Assembly (NCBI GenBank): GCA_041821285.1
Contig: JBGUER010000018.1
Coordinates: forward strand, 1 to 27,704
Length of the DNA stretch: 27,704 bases
Source: JAJBWD01 sp041821285
GTDB lineage: Bacteria; Bacillota; Clostridia; Clostridiales; Clostridiaceae
Direction of reading: 5' to 3'
The notes under the pieces were generated by a model that had not been told where the DNA came from, did no database searches, and saw only the letters and a program-made list of their open reading frames with translations. Both the position numbers and the translations under genes were made by a program. Each line of letters starts with the position of its first letter. The first letter of the stretch is position 1. Shown here in pieces: positions 7,301 through 15,216 of this stretch.

Positions 7301-8245
7301 ACAACTTAAATATCCATGTAAATCTTCAGCGGATTTAACACCATTTATAATAGCTTTTTCCATTACAATGGAAGCTAAATGACCAACACAACTAATGTCA
7401 CAATCTATTTTACCTGATGCCATGGTAAATATAGAATCACCATCAAACATTGTGTGGCTTGGCTTTATGCATCTAGCATAACCGTTATGTGCCATTGAAG
7501 AAATCTTACTAGCTTGTGATTTGGTTATCTTTGCATTTGTAATAATAGTTCCTATGGTAGTATTACCAGAAAATAAATTCTTGTTATTATCATATCTATC
7601 TATTAGAATTTTTTCTGTATCTAAAAAAGTTTGATTTTCTTTATCATAAGCACCGGCTATTATTTTATTATCTTCGTATACATCTCCTAAACAATTTACG
7701 GAAACGATAGCACCTATTTCTAAATCGCCTACTCTAATAGCATAGGTTCCAAGGCCACCTTTCATAGAAAAACTAGGACCTAAAATTTTTCCTAGGGTGG
7801 CACCAGCACCAGCTCCTATATTTCCATCTTTATATTTTATGTTTTTTTCTGAATTTAAGCATGCTTCATATCCCATGGTTTTATCTGGCCTTATTTTGTG
7901 ATTTCCAATGGTTAAATCAAACAAAACAGCAGAACAAACTATAGGTACTTTTGTTACAGATACATCAAAACCAATATTATTTTCTTCTAAATATTGCATA
8001 GCGCCAGATGCTGCATCAAGTCCAAATGCGCTTCCTCCAGATAGCATAACTCCATGGATTTTATCTACTAAATTTACTGGGTTTAAAAGGTCTGTTTCAC
8101 GAGTCCCTGGAGCACCTCCACGAACATCCACACCTGCTGTAGCACCATTTTTACATAGGATAATAGTGCAGCCAGTAGCAGCTTTTAAATTTCCTGCATG
8201 GCCTATTTTAAAATCTTCAATATCATATATACTTATCTCATTCAT
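7280..8245 (-). CDS. P1-family (DmpA/BapA-type) self-processing aminopeptidase-like protein
   Basis: A 321-aa Ntn-hydrolase-fold protein of peptidase family S58/P1. It has GVDVRGGAPGTRETDLL (38-54), the LSGGSAFGLDAA loop (69-79), GAGAGATLGK (144-153) and the autoprocessing site GNTTIGTIITNA, with predicted self-cleavage between N228 and T229. Cleavage would give alpha and beta chains and expose Thr229 as the nucleophile. Family members act on N-terminal amino acids, beta-peptides or amides, and the substrate here is unknown. The nearest good Shine-Dalgarno, GGAGG, lies about 15 bases before ATG 8245, inside the end of the upstream ECF gene. Initiation may therefore depend on coupling. The two genes are 4 bp apart and probably co-transcribed, which suggests a link to uptake of the S-component substrate. 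Confidence 0.87.
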   Translation of the reverse strand: MNEISIYDIEDFKIGHAGNLKAATGCTIILCKNGATAGVDVRGGAPGTRETDLLNPVNLVDKIHGVMLSGGSAFGLDAASGAMQYLEENNIGFDVSVTKVPIVCSAVLFDLTIGNHKIRPDKTMGYEACLNSEKNIKYKDGNIGAGAGATLGKILGPSFSMKGGLGTYAIRVGDLEIGAIVSVNCLGDVYEDNKIIAGAYDKENQTFLDTEKILIDRYDNNKNLFSGNTTIGTIITNAKITKSQASKISSMAHNGYARCIKPSHTMFDGDSIFTMASGKIDCDISCVGHLASIVMEKAIINGVKSAEDLHGYLSCKKRSCD

Positions 8246-8249
8246 AGTA

Positions 8250-8828
8250 TTATTTAATTGACCTCCTAATTGCTAAAACTATTACTAGTGTAAAAGCAGA
8301 ACATATTATAGCTTCAGGCAGACCGTTTATTAAAGCTACAGTTAGTATGCCTTTTCTAGCAGCGCTTTGACTTATTCCATATACTTTAGCGTATTTTTCC
8401 AAATATAATAAATATATTAGACCTAAAACACCTATGGTATTTGTTAAAGAACCGATTATAGCAGCACAAATTATTCTTAATTTCTCGGATTTAATTTTTA
8501 AAAGTTTATATGTATAGTAGGTAGTTAACCCTATAAGAACTCTAGGCAAAACGGCAACTAGTGGGTTTATAAAAATGAAGGATAATAAATTAGGTGCAGT
8601 TATGGCTCTTATCATACTAAATATACCAAAAATCAGGCCAACCATAATACCAACTAAGGGACCTTCGAGGATTGCTCCAATAATAACAGGTATATGCATA
8701 GTAGTAGCGTTGATAGGTGGAATAGGGATTAAGCCTAAAGGAGTTAGACCTAAAATAATAGATATAGACGATAACATTCCAATAGTTGTGATTTTTCTTA
8801 CTGTAAGATGATTAGCTGTTTTTTTCAT
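8250..8828 (-). CDS. ECF transporter substrate-binding (S) component
   Basis: A 192-aa integral membrane protein with about six hydrophobic segments, the size and topology of ECF S components. The conserved region TTMHIPVIIGAILEGPLVG (42-60) followed by GLIFGIFSMI fits the PF12822-type group that includes pantothenate (PanT) and related vitamin transporters. The later NPLVAVLPRVLIG and GSLTNTIGVLGLIYLL agree with this. The general class is secure, and the vitamin is a guess. It would need the shared energising module EcfA/A'/T, not encoded here. The start is ATG 8828 behind GGAGGAATT. It leads a two-gene unit with the P1 peptidase. Confidence 0.85.
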   Translation of the reverse strand: MKKTANHLTVRKITTIGMLSSISIILGLTPLGLIPIPPINATTMHIPVIIGAILEGPLVGIMVGLIFGIFSMIRAITAPNLLSFIFINPLVAVLPRVLIGLTTYYTYKLLKIKSEKLRIICAAIIGSLTNTIGVLGLIYLLYLEKYAKVYGISQSAARKGILTVALINGLPEAIICSAFTLVIVLAIRRSIK

Positions 8829-8920
8829 GATAATTCCTCCGTTCTTATTCCTGTTAGGATATAATTCGAAATAGTTTTATTTTTATTCTGTCCAGTTTCA
8901 TAAAGAATACTGACATATTA

Positions 8921-8948
8921 ATATTATCATAAAAAAATAATTTTTCAA
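8921..8948 (-). promoter_or_regulatory. Sigma-A-type promoter of the ECF/peptidase operon
   Basis: On the minus strand TTGAAA (8948-8943) and TAATAT (8926-8921) are 16 bp apart, giving a leader of about 85 nt. The -35 box lies within the T-run of the preceding amt terminator. The leader has no recognised riboswitch. Confidence 0.5.
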
Positions 8949-8980
8949 TAAAAAAGCAGTTAGCATAAAAGCTAACTGCT
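8949..8980 (-). terminator. Rho-independent terminator of amt
   Basis: A perfect 10-bp stem AGCAGTTAGC/GCTAACTGCT (8971-8980, 8955-8964) with a 6-nt loop is followed on the minus strand by TTTTTATTG. It lies 14 bp beyond the amt stop codon. Confidence 0.9.
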
Positions 8981-8993
8981 TGATGATAAATAT

Positions 8994-10265
8994 TTATTCG
9001 GCTTTAACATCCAAATCTGGAGCTTGCTTGGCTTTAGTTACAAAGCAAGGATAACTATTTATACCATGTTCATATATATCTAGGCCATATTCTTCTTCAT
9101 CTTTTGAAACTCTAAGGCCTATTGTTTTATCTACTACTTTGAATAGAACAAAGGTTGTAGATACTGTCCAACCAAATACTGCGATAACTCCTAGAGATTG
9201 AACGCCTAGCATATTAAATCCACCACCGTAGAATAAACCGCCATCTATTGCAAATAAACCAACACATAAAGTTCCAATAGCACCATTAAATCCATGAACT
9301 GCAATTGCGCCAACAGGGTCATCTATTTTTAAAATAAGTTCTATAAATTCTGTTCCATAAACAACTACAAATCCAGAAATACACCCAATTAAAATTGCAC
9401 CAATAGCACTTACTGCATCACAACCAGCGGTTATAGCAACAAGACCAGCTAAAATACCGTTTAAAGTAGTTGGAACATCTGGTTTCCCGCATCTTATCCA
9501 AGAAATAATCATTGCAACTATTGCACCAGCTGCAGCTGCTAAGTTTGTTGTAACAAATATATGAGCTGTAGATTCAAAAGCCATACCAGATAGGGTAGAA
9601 CCCGGGTTAAAACCAAACCATCCAAACCAAAGTATAAATACTCCAAGAGCTCCAAGAGCTAAGTTATGAGCAGGGAATTTTTTTGCTACAGAACCATCTT
9701 TATTATATTTTCCAAGTCTAGGTCCAAGTATCATTGCACCAACTAAAGCTGCCCAGCCACCAACTGAGTGAACAGCGGTAGATCCTGCGAAATCGTGGAA
9801 GTTCATTTGTGCAAGCCAACCGCCACCCCATATCCAGTGACCTGATATTGGATAAATAACTGCACTAATAAATAAACTGTATACTACATAAGCTTTAAAT
9901 TTTGTTCTTTCTGCCATAGCACCTGAAACTATAGTAGCTGCTGTTGCACAGAAAACTGTTTGAAATATTAGAAATGCATCTATTGGTATAGATAAACCTA
10001 AAAAATCAAAATTACCAAAACCCATTAATTTGCCAGTGCCTATAAGTCCAAAAGCATCTTTACCAAACATTATAGTGAAGCCTACAAACCAGAACACAAT
10101 TGAACCAATACAAAAATCCATAACATTTTTCATAATAATATTTCCTGAGTTTTTAGCTCTAGTAAAACCTGTTTCCACCAAAGCAAAACCAGCCTGCATG
10201 AAAAATACGAAAGCGGCAGCGATAAGTACCCACATGGTGTCAATAGCAATTGTTGTTAAATTCAT
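8994..10265 (-). CDS. amt: Ammonium transporter (Amt family)
   Basis: A 423-aa polytopic membrane protein with the eleven-helix Amt/MEP/Rh arrangement. The pore twin histidines are H166 (in TAVHSVGGWAALVG) and H324 (in AVHGFNGAIG). The recruitment-site Asp158 (FHDFAGSTAVH), F101 in FQTVFCATAATI and family motifs GAMAERTKF and FNPGS are present. It moves ammonium into the cell for nitrogen assimilation. The start is ATG 10265 behind AGGGGG. It is monocistronic and no PII (glnK) gene accompanies it in the window, although amt and glnK are usually paired. A 550-bp gene-free region lies upstream. Confidence 0.96.
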   Translation of the reverse strand: MNLTTIAIDTMWVLIAAAFVFFMQAGFALVETGFTRAKNSGNIIMKNVMDFCIGSIVFWFVGFTIMFGKDAFGLIGTGKLMGFGNFDFLGLSIPIDAFLIFQTVFCATAATIVSGAMAERTKFKAYVVYSLFISAVIYPISGHWIWGGGWLAQMNFHDFAGSTAVHSVGGWAALVGAMILGPRLGKYNKDGSVAKKFPAHNLALGALGVFILWFGWFGFNPGSTLSGMAFESTAHIFVTTNLAAAAGAIVAMIISWIRCGKPDVPTTLNGILAGLVAITAGCDAVSAIGAILIGCISGFVVVYGTEFIELILKIDDPVGAIAVHGFNGAIGTLCVGLFAIDGGLFYGGGFNMLGVQSLGVIAVFGWTVSTTFVLFKVVDKTIGLRVSKDEEEYGLDIYEHGINSYPCFVTKAKQAPDLDVKAE

Positions 10266-10596
10266 AAAATTACCCCCTAAAATATAATTTTTTTATTGAA
10301 TATTGCATAAAATAAATTAATATTATTTACATAAAAGTAAATTTATTACTAAAAAACTCTATGTAATGTCCTTGTTAAAAAATAATTCAAAAAATTTAAT
10401 GATTTGATAATAAAATAAAATTTGAAATTAATATGATTTTTGAATGAAAATTAAGAATTTATAGATTGATTCTATAGAATATATGAACTTTAAGAAAAAT
10501 TGATATGTAATTTATATTTATCATTATATGTGGAATATGATTATATGTCAATATATAATTTCACAAAATAAACGATTTTATTAAAAAACACCTTAA

Positions 10597-10610
10597 TTAA
10601 ACGTTTACAT
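10597..10610 (-). promoter_or_regulatory. Possible cre-like / LacI-family operator
   Basis: On the minus strand this reads ATGTAAACGTTTAA, close to the catabolite-responsive-element consensus (TGWNANCGNTNWCA) but with mismatches in its last two positions. It could bind CcpA or a related LacI-family repressor. The evidence is weak in such AT-rich DNA. Confidence 0.25.
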
Positions 10611-10669
10611 AAATAAATAAATGAAATATAATTTACAAATAAATTCATATTTTAAAAAATGATTTTAAA

Positions 10670-10714
10670 ATATATTATGGATATTATGAATGTAACATAA
10701 TATCCATAATATAT
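10670..10714. repeat. 19-bp perfect inverted repeat with 7-nt loop
   Basis: The arms 10670-10688 and 10696-10714 are exact reverse complements and contain ATTATGGATATTATG / CATAATATCCATAAT. No T-run follows, so it is not a terminator. Each arm holds a 9-bp direct repeat of ATTATGRAT type. The sequence ATATTATGAAT recurs at the -10 region of the downstream operon (about 10764-10774), suggesting related protein-binding sites. Confidence 0.6.
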
Positions 10715-10741
10715 AGTTCGTGTTTTTAAATATTGATTATA

Positions 10742-10770
10742 TTGAAAAAAAATATCCATTAGTATATTAT
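10742..10770 (+). promoter_or_regulatory. Sigma-A promoter of the DMT-larC-larB operon
   Basis: TTGAAA (10742-10747) and TATTAT (10765-10770) are 17 bp apart, 47 bp before the start codon. The spacer contains AATATCCATTAG, which resembles one arm of the palindrome upstream. Confidence 0.55.
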
Positions 10771-10817
10771 GAATATAAAATATATCTTGCATAAAATATA
10801 TTAAAAGGATTGGTTAA

Positions 10818-11696
10818 ATGACAAATGAATTAAAAGCTGATTTGAGTATTGTTATTGTTACTTTAATATGGGGAAGTAGTTTTCCTCTTATAAGTGTTGC
10901 TTTAAAAGATATGTCGCCATATTCCTATGTTTTTTATAGGTTTATGATATCTTCACTAATAATGATAATACTATTTCATAAAAAATTTAAACAAATAAAC
11001 AAAGATATAATAAAAGCTTCTTTTTATATAGGAATTTCACTTTTTTTAGGAACTATATTTCAAATTGTGGGACTAGTTTATACTACTGCTAGTAAATCGG
11101 GATTTATAACAGGATTTTATGTAGTTATTGTACCTATTTTGGTTTCTATAATATACAAAAGAAGGCCAGAAAATAAAACTGTTTTAGGTGTTATTTTAGC
11201 ATTTATAGGTCTTGCAATGCTTTCTCTAAATGGTGATAAAAACATTAATATAGGTGATATATTAACTTTGATTTGTGCTGTTTTTTTTGCAGTTCAAATT
11301 GTTTTAATAGATAGATTTTCAAAAGGCAAGGATGCTATATTATTAACTACATTAGAAATGATAATTGTAACTTTTCTTTCATTCTTTGTAGCTCTTTATT
11401 TAGGACAACTTAAAATAAATTTAAGTATTTTAACTATTATTACTTTATTATATACATCTATATTTTGTACTTTAGTAGGATATGGTCTTCAAAATAAAAT
11501 GCAACCTTATTTAAAACCAACTCATGCTGCAATAATATTTTTATTAGAACCGGTTTTTGGAGCTATATTTTCTACATTTATAGGAGATAAAATAACAATA
11601 AGAATATTAATAGGAGCAATTTTCATATTTATGGGAATGCTTATAACTAGTGTTAAAATAAATTTGAGGAGAGAAAAAAATGATTTTATATTATGA
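10818..11696 (+). CDS. EamA/DMT-superfamily transporter
   Basis: A 292-aa membrane protein with about ten hydrophobic segments in two EamA repeats. The first repeat begins with IVTLIWGSSFPLISVAL, and the second is roughly residues 150-285, including FLLEPVFGAIFSTFIGDKI. Such proteins are drug/metabolite exporters or importers; the substrate is not predictable from sequence. The start is ATG 10818 after AAAGGATTGG, a moderate ribosome-binding site. Its 3' end overlaps larC by 17 bp, so it is translationally coupled to the nickel-pincer genes. The carried compound may therefore relate to lactate, nickel or nicotinate metabolism, but this is inference from position only. Confidence 0.85.
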   Translation: MTNELKADLSIVIVTLIWGSSFPLISVALKDMSPYSYVFYRFMISSLIMIILFHKKFKQINKDIIKASFYIGISLFLGTIFQIVGLVYTTASKSGFITGFYVVIVPILVSIIYKRRPENKTVLGVILAFIGLAMLSLNGDKNINIGDILTLICAVFFAVQIVLIDRFSKGKDAILLTTLEMIIVTFLSFFVALYLGQLKINLSILTIITLLYTSIFCTLVGYGLQNKMQPYLKPTHAAIIFLLEPVFGAIFSTFIGDKITIRILIGAIFIFMGMLITSVKINLRREKNDFIL

Positions 11697-12828
11697 TTGT
11701 TTTTCAGGAATAAGTGGAGATATGAATCTTGGTGCACTATTAGATTTAGGGGTAGATAAATATTATTTATTAGAAAATTTAAAAAAACTAGATATAGATG
11801 GATATTCTATAGATATAAAAAAGGATGATAAACAAGGTATTTTAGCTACAAATGTTTCAGTTAATTGCATTGAAGAACATGTACATAGAAATTATAAGAA
11901 TATAAAAGAAATAATAAACAAATCAAGACTAAATGAAAATATTAAAAAAATATCAATAGATATATTTACTGAAGTAGCAAAAGCGGAAGCTAGTGTTCAT
12001 AAAAAAACTATAGATGAAGTGCATTTTCATGAAGTTGGTGCGCTAGATTCAATAATAGATATAGTAGGTGCAGCTATTTGCTTTGATTATTTAAAAGTAG
12101 AGGAGATATTGAGTTCTTCTGTTGTAGTAGGATCTGGATTTGTGAAATGTGCTCATGGACTTTTATCTGTTCCTGCACCTGCAACATCAGAAATATTAAA
12201 AAATATTCCTATGAAACCAGGAAATATAAAGTTTGAAGCAACTACACCTACAGGAGCTGCTATACTAGCTTCACAGGTTTCAAAGTTTAGTGATGAAAAA
12301 GATTTTATAATAAAATCTATAGGATATGGTTCTGGAGATAAAATAGGTGAAATTCCAAATGTCTTAAGAGCATATTTAGGTGAAAAAGATGTTAGTAAAA
12401 AAATGTATATCATAGAAACTAATATTGATGATATGAATCCTGAAATATTATCCTATGTTTCAGATGAATTATTAGATATAGGTGCTATGGATGTTTATAG
12501 GACTCCAATTGTTATGAAAAAAGGTAGGCTTGGTACTTTATTATCTGTTTTATGTTACGAAAATGATATCTTAAAATTAGAAGATTATATTTTTTCATCT
12601 ACAACTACAATAGGGATAAGGGAATATGCTGTTAAAAGAAAAGTACTAGATAGAAAAATTGAAAAAATAGATACTGAGTTTGGGCTTATAAAAGTCAAAC
12701 GTTCATATTATAAAGAAGGTAAAATAAAGAGTAAATTTGAGTTTGATGATTTAAAGGTAATTGCTAAAAAAAACAATATAAGTATTTATGAACTAATTGA
12801 AATGTTGAAAGAGGTAAAATATGAATAA
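11680..12828 (+). CDS. larC: Nickel-pincer cofactor cyclometallase LarC, uninterrupted
   Basis: LarC inserts nickel into the pyridinium bis-thiocarboxylate precursor (CTP-dependent) to make the NPN cofactor of lactate racemase and related enzymes. The 382-aa protein opens with the family signature YYDCFSGISGDMNLGALLDLG. The His-rich segment HVHRNY..EVHFHEVGALDSIIDIVG, typical of LarC1, follows at about 66-130. The C-terminal half has ETNIDDMNPEI and RTPIVMKKGRLG. In Lactobacillus plantarum larC is split and joined by programmed frameshifting; here it is one continuous frame. The start is ATG 11680 behind AGGAGAG, overlapping the DMT gene by 17 bp. It overlaps larB by 8 bp. Confidence 0.93.
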   Translation: MILYYDCFSGISGDMNLGALLDLGVDKYYLLENLKKLDIDGYSIDIKKDDKQGILATNVSVNCIEEHVHRNYKNIKEIINKSRLNENIKKISIDIFTEVAKAEASVHKKTIDEVHFHEVGALDSIIDIVGAAICFDYLKVEEILSSSVVVGSGFVKCAHGLLSVPAPATSEILKNIPMKPGNIKFEATTPTGAAILASQVSKFSDEKDFIIKSIGYGSGDKIGEIPNVLRAYLGEKDVSKKMYIIETNIDDMNPEILSYVSDELLDIGAMDVYRTPIVMKKGRLGTLLSVLCYENDILKLEDYIFSSTTTIGIREYAVKRKVLDRKIEKIDTEFGLIKVKRSYYKEGKIKSKFEFDDLKVIAKKNNISIYELIEMLKEVKYE

Positions 12829-13567
12829 AGACGAAATATTGGGATTTTTAAAAGATATAAAAGAAGATAAGGTATCACTTGAAGAAGGCGTTAATATAAT
12901 CAAGGATTTACCATATCACGAGCTTGATTTTGCTAAAATTGATAATCACAGGGAAATAAGAGTAGGTTATCCTGAGGTTATTTACTGTCAGGGGAAAACT
13001 GTTGAACAAGTGAGAAAGATAATTGAATATATGTTAGAAAAAGATAGTAATATTTTAGCAACTAGGGCAACTAGAGAAATGTATGATGCAGTTAAAAATA
13101 TATGCCTTCAGGCTAAATATGATGTAGTATCAAAAATAATAATGATAGAGAAAAAAGAGATTACGTATACGGATACTTATGTAGCTGTTGTTACCGCAGG
13201 GACTTCTGATATAGATGTAGCAGAGGAGGCAGCAGTAGTGCTTGAGCAATTTGGAAACAAAGTAGAAAGAATTTATGATGTAGGGGTAGCTGGGATACAC
13301 AGACTCTTTGATAAAATAGATGTAATAAAAAAGGCTAAAGTTGTTATAGTTATAGCTGGAATGGAAGGTGCTTTAGCTAGTGTAGTAGGCGGTTTAGTGG
13401 ATAAACCAGTTATAGCAGTGCCTACAAGTGTTGGGTATGGAGCAAATTTCGGAGGGATTTCTGCACTGCTTTCAATGCTTAATAGTTGTGCATCTGGTAT
13501 GAGCGTTGTAAATATTGATAATGGATTTGGAGCGGGATATTTAGCAAGTATGATTAATAAAATATAG
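12821..13567 (+). CDS. larB: Pyridinium-3,5-biscarboxylic acid mononucleotide synthase LarB
   Basis: LarB carboxylates nicotinic acid adenine dinucleotide at C5 and hydrolyses the phosphoanhydride, the first step of the nickel-pincer cofactor pathway. The 248-aa protein has the LarB N-terminal region ending HREIRVGYPEVI (43-54). A PurE-like core follows: VTAGTSDIDVAEEA (124-137), GVAGIHRL (155-162), GMEGALASVVGGL (180-192), VPTSVGYGANFGG (200-212) and NSCASG with the likely catalytic Cys223. The start ATG overlaps the larC end by 8 bp, after GAGGTAAAAT. LarE (sulfur transferase) and LarA are not in the window and must be elsewhere for the pathway to be complete. Confidence 0.94.
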   Translation: MNKDEILGFLKDIKEDKVSLEEGVNIIKDLPYHELDFAKIDNHREIRVGYPEVIYCQGKTVEQVRKIIEYMLEKDSNILATRATREMYDAVKNICLQAKYDVVSKIIMIEKKEITYTDTYVAVVTAGTSDIDVAEEAAVVLEQFGNKVERIYDVGVAGIHRLFDKIDVIKKAKVVIVIAGMEGALASVVGGLVDKPVIAVPTSVGYGANFGGISALLSMLNSCASGMSVVNIDNGFGAGYLASMINKI

Positions 13568-13622
13568 AATATTTATCTCTTTTTAGATATATTAATATAT
13601 TGTAAACTATGGAGCTAGTTTA

Positions 13623-13650
13623 TTGACTACTAGTTTTTTAGTTATATAAT
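13623..13650 (+). promoter_or_regulatory. Sigma-A promoter of the radical SAM gene
   Basis: TTGACT (13623-13628) and TATAAT (13645-13650) are 16 bp apart, about 70 bp upstream of the start at 13719. This makes the radical SAM gene a separate unit from larB. Confidence 0.6.
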
Positions 13651-13718
13651 GAAATAAGAAAGCGCGAGGTAATATATTACGATGTGAACTTATTTTTAAT
13701 ATTTTAGGAGGAGTTATT

Positions 13719-15104
13719 ATGGGAATAAAAGATTCAGTGGAAAAAAATGCTAAAACTGCTGTGGTAAAAAAGGTAGTTAAGTATTTAGAAAAGGATCCAG
13801 AAAAAAATGTGGATAAAATTTTTTCGTTACTAAAAAAAACAACTAATGATGAATTTTCAAAAGAAAGAATTGATAAAGTATATCAATATTATAATGAAAT
13901 GCCATCAGTTAATGAATTTATTCAAGACTTACTTAAAAATACAAATAAAAATTGCATGAATAAATTTGTAAGTAATTTTATAGGGAATGCTGGTTGGTAT
14001 GGAATAGGAAAGAGAAAAAAAGTATGGGATGAAAATGGAGCTAAAGTTCCTTTTACAATACTAATAAGTCCATCTATGAGATGTAATTTAAGGTGTACTG
14101 GATGTTATGCTGCAAATTATAGTAGAAAAGATGATATTCCAATAGAAGAAGTAGATAGAATAATAGGTGAAGCTCGTGATCTTGGTATATATTATATAGT
14201 TGTTTTAGGTGGAGAACCTTTCTTTAATGAATTTATGTTAGATATTTATAAAAAATATGATGATGTATTCTTTACACCATTTTCAAATGGAACTTTGTTT
14301 GATGATAAGTTAGCAGATAAGCTTGCTAGCTTAGGAAATGTTATGCCTATGTTCTCTCTTGAAGGATGGGAAAAAGATACAGATGCAAGAAGAGGTGCTG
14401 GAGTATTTAATAAAGTTATGAATTCTATGGATCTATTAAAGGCAAGAGGAGTTCCATTTGGTGTTTCATCAGCTACTTCCAGATTTAATGTTGAAACAGT
14501 AACTTCAGATGCATTTATAGACATGTTAATAGAAAAAGGAGCAAAAATGACTTGGTACTTCATATTTATGCCAATTGGTGATACTCCAATGGAAGATATG
14601 GATTTGATGCTTTCTCCAGAACAAAGAGTATACCTTGGAAGAAGAACAAAAGAGATAAGAACAACAAAACCATATTTCACAATTGATTTCTTCAATGATG
14701 CACCATATGTTGGAGGATGTATTGCTGGTAAATATTATTGTCATATAAATTCACATGAAGATTTAGAACCTTGTATATTTGCGCATTTTGCTACAGATAA
14801 TGTTAAAGGAAAACCACTTATGGATGCATTTAAAGCTCCATACTTTAAAGAAATACAAAAAAGACAGCCTTATAGTGATAATCTATTAAGACCTTGCATG
14901 ATGATAGATAATCCTGAACAAATAAGAGAAATAGTTAAAGAAACAGGAGCTTATGGAACACATCCTAAAGCAACTCTTATGACTGAAGATCCTGAATTTA
15001 TGGCTGCTTTAGATAAATTAGCAGCAGATTTCAAACCAGTTGCTGATAAAGCATGGGAATCTGATTTTAATAAAACAGGAAATACTGAAATGTCAAAAGG
15101 CTAA
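13719..15104 (+). CDS. Radical SAM protein with Cys-rich C-terminal region
   Basis: A 461-aa protein. About 110 helical N-terminal residues precede a radical SAM core beginning VPFTILISPSMRCNLRCTGC. The [4Fe-4S] ligands are C122, C126 and C129 (CxxxCxxC), followed by VVLGGEPF and an SAM-binding region. The C-terminal part has further cysteines (GGCIAGKYYCH, EPCIFAHF, RPCMMIDNP) resembling a SPASM-type auxiliary cluster segment. SPASM enzymes modify peptides, proteins or small molecules, but no short precursor peptide gene is seen next to it. The substrate is unknown. The start is ATG 13719 behind AGGAGGAG. It has its own promoter and terminator. Its codons are slightly less AT-extreme than neighbours, suggesting good expression. 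Confidence 0.85.
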   Translation: MGIKDSVEKNAKTAVVKKVVKYLEKDPEKNVDKIFSLLKKTTNDEFSKERIDKVYQYYNEMPSVNEFIQDLLKNTNKNCMNKFVSNFIGNAGWYGIGKRKKVWDENGAKVPFTILISPSMRCNLRCTGCYAANYSRKDDIPIEEVDRIIGEARDLGIYYIVVLGGEPFFNEFMLDIYKKYDDVFFTPFSNGTLFDDKLADKLASLGNVMPMFSLEGWEKDTDARRGAGVFNKVMNSMDLLKARGVPFGVSSATSRFNVETVTSDAFIDMLIEKGAKMTWYFIFMPIGDTPMEDMDLMLSPEQRVYLGRRTKEIRTTKPYFTIDFFNDAPYVGGCIAGKYYCHINSHEDLEPCIFAHFATDNVKGKPLMDAFKAPYFKEIQKRQPYSDNLLRPCMMIDNPEQIREIVKETGAYGTHPKATLMTEDPEFMAALDKLAADFKPVADKAWESDFNKTGNTEMSKG

Positions 15105-15111
15105 ATTTTAA

Positions 15112-15148
15112 ATAGGACCTTTATCTAAAGGTCCTATATTTATTTTTT
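15112..15148 (+). terminator. Rho-independent terminator of the radical SAM gene
   Basis: An 11-bp stem ATAGGACCTTT/AAAGGTCCTAT (15112-15122, 15127-15137) with a 4-nt loop is followed by ATTTATTTTTT. Confidence 0.88.
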
Positions 15149-15153
15149 GAATA

Positions 15154-15201
15154 TTGTATTTTATAAATAAATTTGATAGAATAGAAAAAGAAAAGGTTTT
15201 C
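15154..15201 (+). promoter_or_regulatory. Promoter and putative operator of the LacI-family repressor gene
   Basis: TTGTAT (15154-15159), a 17-bp spacer and TAGAAT (15177-15182) are followed seven bases later by the dyad GAAAAGGTTTTC (15190-15201). The same dyad lies downstream of the galK promoter. Its placement at the expected transcription start fits autorepression. Confidence 0.6.
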
Positions 15202-15216
15202 CTAGGAGATGGATTT

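Larger units (their letters stand above)
10266..10817. other. 552-bp gene-free divergent intergenic region
   Basis: This is extremely AT-rich sequence between divergent amt and the DMT-lar operon. No ORF with a ribosome-binding site was found. It contains the 19-bp palindrome at 10670-10714, a cre-like site at 10597-10610 and the operon promoter at 10742-10770. The rest (about 10300-10590) shows no recognisable element; the amt promoter must be there but is not distinct. Confidence 0.5.

Noticed and set aside
8829..8948. Riboswitch in the leader of the ECF S-component gene
   Set aside because: The leader is only about 85 nt and shows no conserved core of a vitamin riboswitch; only very short pairings are possible.
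10670..10714. Long palindrome as a rho-independent terminator
   Set aside because: It lies between divergent genes, has no T-run on either side and almost no G/C in the stem.
12153..12413. Antisense frames inside larC, galK, amt, the radical SAM gene and others
   Set aside because: They lack ribosome-binding sites, lie wholly within well-identified genes and have translations typical of out-of-phase reading.
13590..13640. Terminator after larB
   Set aside because: The apparent CTAGT/ACTAG stem is only 5 bp, and the same bases form a good sigma-A promoter (TTGACT-16-TATAAT), which explains them better.
15154..15216. Longer N-terminus for the LacI-family repressor starting near 15154
   Set aside because: The extension would contain the promoter -10 and the operator dyad, and the family HTH starts right after ATG 15217, which has its own Shine-Dalgarno.
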